From assembly GCA_030648435.1 (NCBI GenBank), contig JAUSHE010000026.1, positions 1 through 27,577 on the forward strand: a stretch of 27,577 nt of DNA, in the 5' to 3' direction. Position 1 is the first letter of the stretch; every line of letters begins with the position of its first letter. A program made the translations under genes and the position numbers. This document shows, piece by piece, positions 23,143 to 27,577 of the stretch. This DNA is from Candidatus Daviesbacteria bacterium (GTDB taxonomy: Bacteria > Patescibacteria > Microgenomatia > Daviesbacterales > UBA10151). The notes beneath the pieces are model-generated. The model made no database searches. It was not told where the DNA came from and saw only the letters and a list, made by a program, of their open reading frames with translations.

Positions 23143-24444
23143 CTAAGGTAAATTTTTAAATTGGCCGTATTTTTTAATGAAGTACTCTGCGTCTTTTCTA
23201 GTACCAGAAGACAGTAAATATTCCAGTAAAGAAGAGAGGTCGTGCAACGATAAGAAGATCTTCGTGAAGCTTATGATAGTCAGACTTCCTAAGCGCTTTA
23301 AGGCGCCACTTTCTAACATGAAGTTAATAAAAATGGCTCCTCCTGTAGCATAATTGAGCCAGGATTTACCACCCTTACTCTTCCCTATCAAATCAAAACA
23401 TCTGCAGATAAAAACAACAATCATTGATTCAAGCTGCTTATCAGTAATCATCTCTTTGAGCAGTAGAGACCCAGCCATCCTCAACCCCAAAACAGTGGCA
23501 CTGAGTTCATAAATAGGAGCCAGTAAATCTTGAAGATTCTTGGGAGCATTTTTATAATATAAATAGCTATGAGCTAATTCGTGAAGAGCAACATAACGCA
23601 AGCTGGCCCTTCTTAAATCTTCTTTACTAAATCCCTTCTTAAAAGCAGAGGAAAAAGTTTTATTAAAGGTGGGTAATATTTGCTCCTTCATCCTCAAGTC
23701 ATTGATTTGATTAAAGAGCGTAACCTCAGAGCCATACTTTTCTACAAAACTAAGATTCATTGGCAAATTTACTCCTACAAATTTTGTCCTAGCCATATGG
23801 CCTGAAAATAAAATTACATCATCTACCTTAGCCTTAACATTACTGTAATTTTCTAATCTCTGATGAGGAATTAAAACTTTTCTTCTAACTTCCAAAATCG
23901 TGTCTTTGTAGCGATTAAGCCTAGTTGTTCCTTCTTTCTCAACTACTCCTACCCAAGATTGATATGAGGCTTTGGCAAAAAATAACCGGTCATCATGATG
24001 TTCAACAGGCCCAATAGAAATATCTAAAATGTAGGGCTTCATCTGTAACCCAGCTGCAATTGCCTCCTCGTAACTTCCTTCAGTTAACGCCTTTGCCTGT
24101 AATCTTAAAAACCTACCAAATGCTTTATTGTCTGTTATCCCAGCAGCCTGGTTTAACTTTTCTGCAATGGGTTTTAAAGCTTCTGCATATTTAATGTGGT
24201 AAGGAGTGGCTACAATTTTTCCATCAATTTTTTCAACAACTGTATACGGAGATAGAATCTTTTTGTCTTTTTTAGCAACTTCCTGACTTTCTTTTTCACT
24301 AATCTCATCTTTCATCTGCTTTTCCTGCTCAAGATAAATCGGGACAATTAACTTTCCTGCCTCAACCAAAAGTTTTAATACAGCTTTTTCGTTTGCCGAA
24401 AGCTTCGGCAGTTTTGGATTAAATTCTAAAATCGGGTCATTCAT
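23143..24444 (-). CDS. Putative zinc metallohydrolase, divergent M49 (dipeptidyl peptidase III)-like
   Basis: A 433-residue protein with a zinc-site motif HELAH (288-292) and a downstream YELSATVLGL (312-321) whose E313 could be the third ligand. Residues 145-168 (GPVEHHDDRLFFAKASYQSW and following) resemble the signature of M49 peptidases and their relatives (G-P-x-E-x-x-x-D-x-L-F-x-x-K-A-x-x-x-x-x-V-G). Classical M49 enzymes have HEXXXH, whereas this one has HEXXH, so it is a divergent member or another gluzincin. Catalysis and substrate are unproven. There is no signal peptide, so it is likely cytoplasmic. It begins 3 bases after the greA stop and must be cotranscribed with greA. A GGAG in the greA tail about 12 bases upstream is a poor ribosome site. 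Confidence 0.6.
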   Translation of the reverse strand: MNDPILEFNPKLPKLSANEKAVLKLLVEAGKLIVPIYLEQEKQMKDEISEKESQEVAKKDKKILSPYTVVEKIDGKIVATPYHIKYAEALKPIAEKLNQAAGITDNKAFGRFLRLQAKALTEGSYEEAIAAGLQMKPYILDISIGPVEHHDDRLFFAKASYQSWVGVVEKEGTTRLNRYKDTILEVRRKVLIPHQRLENYSNVKAKVDDVILFSGHMARTKFVGVNLPMNLSFVEKYGSEVTLFNQINDLRMKEQILPTFNKTFSSAFKKGFSKEDLRRASLRYVALHELAHSYLYYKNAPKNLQDLLAPIYELSATVLGLRMAGSLLLKEMITDKQLESMIVVFICRCFDLIGKSKGGKSWLNYATGGAIFINFMLESGALKRLGSLTIISFTKIFLSLHDLSSLLEYLLSSGTRKDAEYFIKKYGQFKNLP

Positions 24445-24447
24445 ATT

Positions 24448-24906
24448 TTATTTTATCTCCAATACTTTACATTTATATCTCACTATCGGTGTTGCAACGT
24501 CAACCGTTTCTCCTTTTTCTGCGCCTAACAGGGCCAAACCCAGAGGCGATTCATTGGAAATCCTTTTTTTGGAAGGATCTGCCTCAACTCTTCCCACAAT
24601 GGTAAACTCATCAATCCCGTCATCCATCTCAATCTTAACTGTTGAACCTATGATCACAAAATCTTGTTGCGAAGGATTGGCTATAACTTTAGCACCTTTT
24701 AAAATATTTTCCAGTTCCGAAATGCGGCTTTCCACCATGGACTGCTCTTCAAGTGCAGCATCATATTCAGAGTTTTCTGTCAGATCACCATATTGTCTTG
24801 CCTGATGAATCGTCTCGGCAATTTGCCTTCTTCTAGTTTCTTTTAAGAATCCTAATTCTTCTTTTGCTGCTGTCAAACCTTTTTGTGTTAAATAAACATT
24901 AGTCAT
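24448..24906 (-). CDS. greA: Transcription elongation factor GreA
   Basis: A 152-residue GreA. The N-terminal coiled coil (about 1-75) includes the acidic tip region YGDLTENSEYDAALEEQ (39-55), which reaches into the RNA polymerase secondary channel to trigger cleavage of backtracked RNA. The C-terminal FKBP-like domain has VGRVEADPSKKRISNESPLG and LLGAEKGETVDV. Length is close to E. coli GreA (158). It is the first gene of a two-gene unit with the zinc metalloprotein. Its promoter (24920-24948) leaves a leader of only about 6-7 bases with no Shine-Dalgarno. Confidence 0.96.
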   Translation of the reverse strand: MTNVYLTQKGLTAAKEELGFLKETRRRQIAETIHQARQYGDLTENSEYDAALEEQSMVESRISELENILKGAKVIANPSQQDFVIIGSTVKIEMDDGIDEFTIVGRVEADPSKKRISNESPLGLALLGAEKGETVDVATPIVRYKCKVLEIK

Positions 24907-24919
24907 AAGTTCATTGCAA

Positions 24920-24948
24920 ATTCTAATGCAAGTTTAAGTATAAGTCAA
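24920..24948 (-). promoter_or_regulatory. Predicted sigma70-type promoter of greA
   Basis: On the minus strand TTGACT (24948-24943), a 17-base spacer and TAGAAT (24925-24920), 13 bases before the greA ATG. It overlaps the upstream part of the divergent tRNA promoter, so the two probably compete for polymerase. Confidence 0.62.
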
Positions 24949-24951
24949 ACA

Positions 24952-24960
24952 TGTTATAAT
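24952..24960 (+). promoter_or_regulatory. Extended -10 promoter of tRNA-Glu
   Basis: TGTTATAAT (24952-24960) is a perfect extended -10. Transcription would begin near 24967, two bases before the mature tRNA 5' end. The -35 region (about 24932-24937, GTTTAA) is weak and lies inside the greA promoter spacer. Confidence 0.6.
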
Positions 24961-24968
24961 CTAGGCAC

Positions 24969-25045
24969 GCCGCCATCGTCTAGTGGCCTAGGACATCGGA
25001 TTCTCATTCCGAAAATCACGGGTTCAAATCCCGTTGGCGGTACCA
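24969..25045 (+). tRNA. tRNA-Glu (anticodon CTC)
   Basis: It folds as a full cloverleaf. The acceptor stem GCCGCCA (24969-24975) pairs with TGGCGGT (25035-25041), with a G-U pair at the end. The D arm GTCTAGTGGCCTAGGAC is of the tRNA-Glu type. The anticodon stem is TCGGA/TCCGA with loop TTCTCAT, giving anticodon CTC for GAG codons. The T stem is ACGGG/CCCGT with loop TTCAAAT. The CCA end is encoded (25043-25045). It lies at the border between housekeeping genes and the accessory cluster, a common integration position. Confidence 0.96.
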
Positions 25046-25046
25046 A

Positions 25047-25064
25047 ATCCCGAGTGGGCGGGGT
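25047..25064. terminator. Short G+C-rich hairpin between tRNA-Glu and the nuclease gene
   Basis: ATCCCG pairs with CGGGGT (one G-U pair) around a 6-base loop, directly after the tRNA CCA and just beyond the stop of the convergent nuclease gene. It is followed by TATTAAAATTT rather than a clean T run, so termination in either direction is only possible. Confidence 0.35.
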
Positions 25065-25065
25065 A

Positions 25066-25707
25066 TTAAAATTTACTTCTGTAAATACACAAACTACAAG
25101 TTTCTGAAACTGCAGGCAAGTCTCCGTTTAACAAAGTTGAGATCTCTCCGATAAGTTTATGAAAACTCTCCATATCTTCCACAACCGGATGATATTTTGG
25201 AGTCGTAGTGAAAATTACTTTTCCGTCAACTAATTTCATTTCCTCAGGGTTAATACTGACAACGCCCATTTTTGAAACTTTAATTGGTTCTCCGTTTTCC
25301 GGATTTTCCAGCGCAAATTTATATGCATGTAATTGACTGGCATATTTTTGTATCTTGTCTTCGTCCGGAGTAGTTATTTTAAAGTCGATAATTGCAAAAG
25401 TTCCATTATCAAGTTTAGACAAAATATCAAACCGTCCGCTAAGATAACAGTTTGTGCCGTCAATAGTCACCGACTTCATATAACCTTCCTGGATTTCTAT
25501 AATCCCACTTGGTAAGTCGGGATGAATATCAGATAAATTCATTCCCATGATTGAATCCTGCAGTAGTTTATTAATCCTGCCAAACATTGAAGGAAATATA
25601 CCAGAGTGCGAAACACCCAGTTTTACTTTTTGCCAGTAACAATGCTTACAGTCATTCCAAAGGTACGCAAAATCCGAAGGACTAAGTTTGTATAATTTAT
25701 CCATCAT
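25066..25707 (-). CDS. Cas4/RecB-like PD-(D/E)XK nuclease with probable Fe-S cluster
   Basis: A 213-residue protein with the PD-(D/E)XK core: GRFD (91-94), IIDFK (106-110; D108, K110) and QLHAY (125-129, motif Q-x-x-x-Y). One cysteine pair near the N-terminus (C20, C23 in NDCKHCYWQK) and one at the C-terminus (C204, C207 in ETCSLCIYR) match the split four-cysteine [4Fe-4S] site of Cas4 and AddB-type nucleases. It should cut or degrade DNA ends; no cas genes or CRISPR array are nearby, so it is not assigned to CRISPR. The opening LYKLSPSDFAYLW precedes the first cysteines. Its ATG overlaps the TGA of the RhuM gene (ATGA), so its translation depends on that gene. A second, truncated copy of its 5' end is at 26743-26886. 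Confidence 0.8.
   Translation of the reverse strand: MMDKLYKLSPSDFAYLWNDCKHCYWQKVKLGVSHSGIFPSMFGRINKLLQDSIMGMNLSDIHPDLPSGIIEIQEGYMKSVTIDGTNCYLSGRFDILSKLDNGTFAIIDFKITTPDEDKIQKYASQLHAYKFALENPENGEPIKVSKMGVVSINPEEMKLVDGKVIFTTTPKYHPVVEDMESFHKLIGEISTLLNGDLPAVSETCSLCIYRSKF
25621..25702 (-). repeat. Direct repeat, copy 1 (5' end of the intact nuclease gene)
   Basis: This 82-base segment aligns without gaps to 26779-26860 at 72 of 82 positions (hand count, 10 mismatches). It encodes LYKLSPSDFAYLWNDCKHC and the following residues. The two copies flank the RhuM gene in the same orientation, about 1.16 kb apart. Confidence 0.9.
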
Positions 25708-26735
25708 TTTTTAGCTTTCTCCAAAAGTTTTTTTACCACTCGGTCAAAGTCGGATATGTAGTTTTTGTCTTGATTTGCGTTGTATTTCTCGTATTCTTCC
25801 AGTGCCAGTGCTTCGGCGACTTCATGACTTACTTTACCTAAATCACCCAAGACGTCGCGATCATTAAGCTTTAAAAATTCACTTAGCTTTTGATCCCAGT
25901 CCAGCATGAACATGGCTTGTTTACGCTTAGCTTGTGACTCGGCAAAGATGAGATATTGCTCCACTATATTATTTAGACCTGCAAGTTCTTCTTCATTTAA
26001 ATAATTTTTAGCCACTATCACATCTGATTTGCGTATTGCTCCTTGCGGGCTGTTTTTCCAGTTGGTAAGGCCTACATTTAGCTTAGCACTGCTTGTGCGA
26101 CTGCTAATAATTTCTGCAGCCGTCTGGCCTGAAATGGCGAAGTGCAATTTATTTTGCACGGTCGCAAAAAAATGCTGAGCCTCAGTGCTATTTTTGTCAT
26201 AATCCACACTGCACTGCGCGTAGATATCAGTGATTTTTTGGTAAAATCTACGTTCGCTACTGCGGATGTCTGCTATGCGAGCTAATTGCTCTTCAAAGTA
26301 ATCTTGACCAAATGTGTAGTTGGGAGTTTTCAGCCGTTCGTCATCCATGGTAAAGCCTTTAATAATGTATTCTTTTAGCCTTTCTGTGGCCCAAATTCTA
26401 AATTGGGTAGCAGTTGTAGAATTTACTCTATAACCTACAGAAATTATGGCATCTAAATTATAAAAATTTGTATTATAGCTTTTACCGTCTGTGGCAGTTA
26501 TTTCCATTTTGGAAATAACTGAATTTTCTTGTAGTTCACCACTTGCAAAGATATTTTTTAAATGTTTATTTATAGCTGGTATGCCCACACCAAAGAGCTC
26601 TGCAATTTTAGCTTGGGTAAGCCAGATATTTTCATTATGTAAAAATATCTCGACCTTCACCTTCCCGTTTGGGGTGGTGTAAAGGAGAAACTCGGTAAAA
26701 CTATTTTGTTTAATAATTTGCTTACTTTTTTTCAT
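25704..26735 (-). CDS. RhuM-family DNA-binding protein
   Basis: A 343-residue protein matching the RhuM (virulence RhuM) family. A winged-helix-type segment at 39-62 (LTQAKIAELFGVGIPAINKH) is followed by the conserved NTNFYNLDAIISVGYRVNS, TQFRIWATERLKEYIIKGF and DDERLK. The second half holds IRSSERRFYQKITDIYAQ and FATVQNKLHFAISGQTAAEI, also typical. RhuM proteins are found in genomic islands and beside restriction or toxin genes; their biochemical role is not established, but DNA binding and regulation are likely. It has its own promoter (26745-26774) and ends overlapping the nuclease ATG. It lies between two copies of the nuclease 5' end, suggesting insertion. Confidence 0.88.
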   Translation of the reverse strand: MKKSKQIIKQNSFTEFLLYTTPNGKVKVEIFLHNENIWLTQAKIAELFGVGIPAINKHLKNIFASGELQENSVISKMEITATDGKSYNTNFYNLDAIISVGYRVNSTTATQFRIWATERLKEYIIKGFTMDDERLKTPNYTFGQDYFEEQLARIADIRSSERRFYQKITDIYAQCSVDYDKNSTEAQHFFATVQNKLHFAISGQTAAEIISSRTSSAKLNVGLTNWKNSPQGAIRKSDVIVAKNYLNEEELAGLNNIVEQYLIFAESQAKRKQAMFMLDWDQKLSEFLKLNDRDVLGDLGKVSHEVAEALALEEYEKYNANQDKNYISDFDRVVKKLLEKAKK

Positions 26736-26744
26736 AGCAACTCT

Positions 26745-26774
26745 ACTTTAAACCATAAATTACCCGAATGTCAA
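26745..26774 (-). promoter_or_regulatory. Predicted sigma70-type promoter of the RhuM-nuclease pair
   Basis: On the minus strand a consensus TTGACA (26774-26769), an 18-base spacer and TAAAGT (26750-26745), 9 bases before the RhuM ATG. The -10 box touches the stop codon of the nuclease remnant, immediately beyond the duplicated segment. Confidence 0.58.
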
Positions 26775-26778
26775 CGCT

Positions 26779-26860
26779 TTTTACTTTCTGGTAATAACAA
26801 TGTTTGCAGTCATTCCAAAGATAAGCAAAATCCGAAGGACTAAGTTTGTATAATGTATCT
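26779..26860 (-). repeat. Direct repeat, copy 2 (5' end of the truncated nuclease copy)
   Basis: Partner of 25621-25702, 72 of 82 bases identical and same orientation. Both the start and the end of the similarity are sharp: the N-terminal leader and the sequence after QKVK are unrelated between the copies. Confidence 0.9.
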
Positions 26861-26887
26861 GTTTTTGAATTGTAGTATTTAGACATA

Positions 26888-27577
26888 TTATTTCAATTTC
26901 TTTATTAAGGCATTACCAACTAAAGATTGCATTTGAGAGATAGCGATCCGGTTTAACTGAACTAATCTCTTTGATTGAGGTGAACCTTGACGGATCAACT
27001 CGGCATTGATACCTTCGAGATTGGCCAAAACTACCAGTTGTGTAACATCAGAGTAATCACGGATATTACCTTCTTTTCCTTTATTTTCATCTCTCCAATC
27101 TTGGGCAGTCTTGCCGAATAGAGCCATATTGAGAATATCCGCTTCAGATGCATAAATAATTTTGGCTTGATTATTGGTGACTGATCGAGGAATTAAATTT
27201 TCCTTGATAGAATCTGTATGAATCCGGTAATTTACTTTCGTTAGTTGACGTTTAACATCCCAACCCAAAGTAAGCCTCTCATTTTCTTCAGCTTTAAGTC
27301 GTTGAAATTCCTTGATTAAGAAAAGCTTAAATTCGGCACTAATCCAGGAGGCAAATTCAAAAGCAATATCATTGTGCGCAAAAGTGCCACCTCCATACCT
27401 GCCTGATTTAGAAACTATACCTGTCGCATTTGTTGCTTCTATCCATTTTTGGGGAGAGAGTACAAATGAATTACTTCCGGCTTCATTTTTAAACCCGTCG
27501 AATTCGACCAGTTTAAAATTTGGGTTGTTTATCTTTTCCCATAAACCAAGAAACTCAATGGTACTATGTGTTCTCAT
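26888..27577 (-). CDS. KilA-N domain DNA-binding protein (5' end beyond the window)
   Basis: The last 229 residues of a KilA-N protein. The core FVLSPQKWIEATNATGIVSK, then RYGGGTFAHNDIAFEFASWI and FKLFLIKEFQRLKAEENE, is the C-terminal half of the KilA-N domain. The rest is helical and ends in IKKLK. The frame is open to the window edge; its first Met (in MRTHSTIEFLGLWE) matches an internal position of the family, so the true start should lie beyond 27577. KilA-N proteins are DNA-binding proteins of phages and mobile elements and are frequent in CPR genomes. It is followed one base later by the nuclease remnant, so it leads the accessory cluster. Confidence 0.88.
   Translation of the reverse strand: MRTHSTIEFLGLWEKINNPNFKLVEFDGFKNEAGSNSFVLSPQKWIEATNATGIVSKSGRYGGGTFAHNDIAFEFASWISAEFKLFLIKEFQRLKAEENERLTLGWDVKRQLTKVNYRIHTDSIKENLIPRSVTNNQAKIIYASEADILNMALFGKTAQDWRDENKGKEGNIRDYSDVTQLVVLANLEGINAELIRQGSPQSKRLVQLNRIAISQMQSLVGNALIKKLK

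Larger units (their letters stand above)
26743..26886 (-). pseudogene. Truncated second copy of the Cas4-like nuclease gene (5' fragment)
   Basis: A 47-codon frame from the ATG at 26886 to the TAG at 26745-26743. After a distinct leader (MSKYYNSKTDT) it reads LYKLSPSDFAYLWNDCKHC, the N-terminus of the intact nuclease including its first cysteine pair. It then departs after YYQKVK into an unrelated tail (SVDIRVIYGLK). No catalytic residues remain. It starts one base after the KilA-N stop, so it probably was the second gene of a KilA-N-nuclease operon. It could still be translated as a 47-residue peptide, but it is best read as the remnant of a second nuclease gene. Confidence 0.75.

Noticed and set aside
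25066..25707. Cas4 of a CRISPR-Cas system
   Set aside because: No cas1, cas2 or repeat array is present; the nuclease is only Cas4-like in motif layout.
25621..26860. Insertion sequence between the direct repeats
   Set aside because: No transposase, no terminal inverted repeats, and the repeats are 88% identical coding sequence, not a target-site duplication.

Overview
The window looks like a chromosomal segment of an uncultured Candidate Phyla Radiation (Patescibacteria) bacterium, most probably of the Microgenomates group. The evidence is AT-rich DNA, very tight packing with many overlapping genes, a class I lysyl-tRNA synthetase, a CofE-type ligase with no other F420 gene, many large multi-membrane GT-C proteins, and KilA-N and RhuM proteins. 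TGA is used as an ordinary stop (tsaE, lysS, RhuM gene), so the genetic code is the standard bacterial one. The lineage is inferred from gene content only.

Region 1 (1-15300) is dominated by envelope glycosylation genes. After the 3' end of tsaE come eight multi-pass membrane genes on both strands. Three are related GT-C proteins (375-1898, 3621-5108, 7655-9133). One is of the 6-pyruvoyl-tetrahydropterin-synthase-related membrane family (5984-7675), one is YfhO-like (9255-11654), two are ArnT/PMT-like (11632-13023, 12969-14669), and one is a 213-residue partner (14659-15300). A GalE-like epimerase, a CofE-like ligase and NnrD lie between them. No cytosolic lipid-phosphate-sugar synthase is seen, so donors must be made elsewhere.

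Region 2 (15313-24906) is housekeeping. secA runs straight into the last two membrane genes as an apparent operon. Divergent from it is a proline-rich single-pass membrane protein. A lysS-HD hydrolase-serS operon follows, then a GNAT acetyltransferase of higher G+C, then greA followed by a divergent M49-like zinc metalloprotein.

Region 3 (24969-27577) starts with tRNA-Glu(CTC) and then becomes an accessory cluster on the minus strand: KilA-N protein (cut by the window end), a 47-codon remnant copy of a nuclease 5' end, a RhuM protein, and an intact Cas4-like PD-(D/E)XK nuclease. The nuclease 5' end occurs twice, either side of the RhuM gene, which points to insertion or recombination there.

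Many operon-leading genes have a -10-like hexamer only 6-9 bases before the ATG and no Shine-Dalgarno sequence, suggesting frequent leaderless or near-leaderless transcripts. There is no gene-free stretch longer than 300 bases; the longest gap is about 120 bases (9134-9254). No CRISPR array, rRNA or transposase was found.
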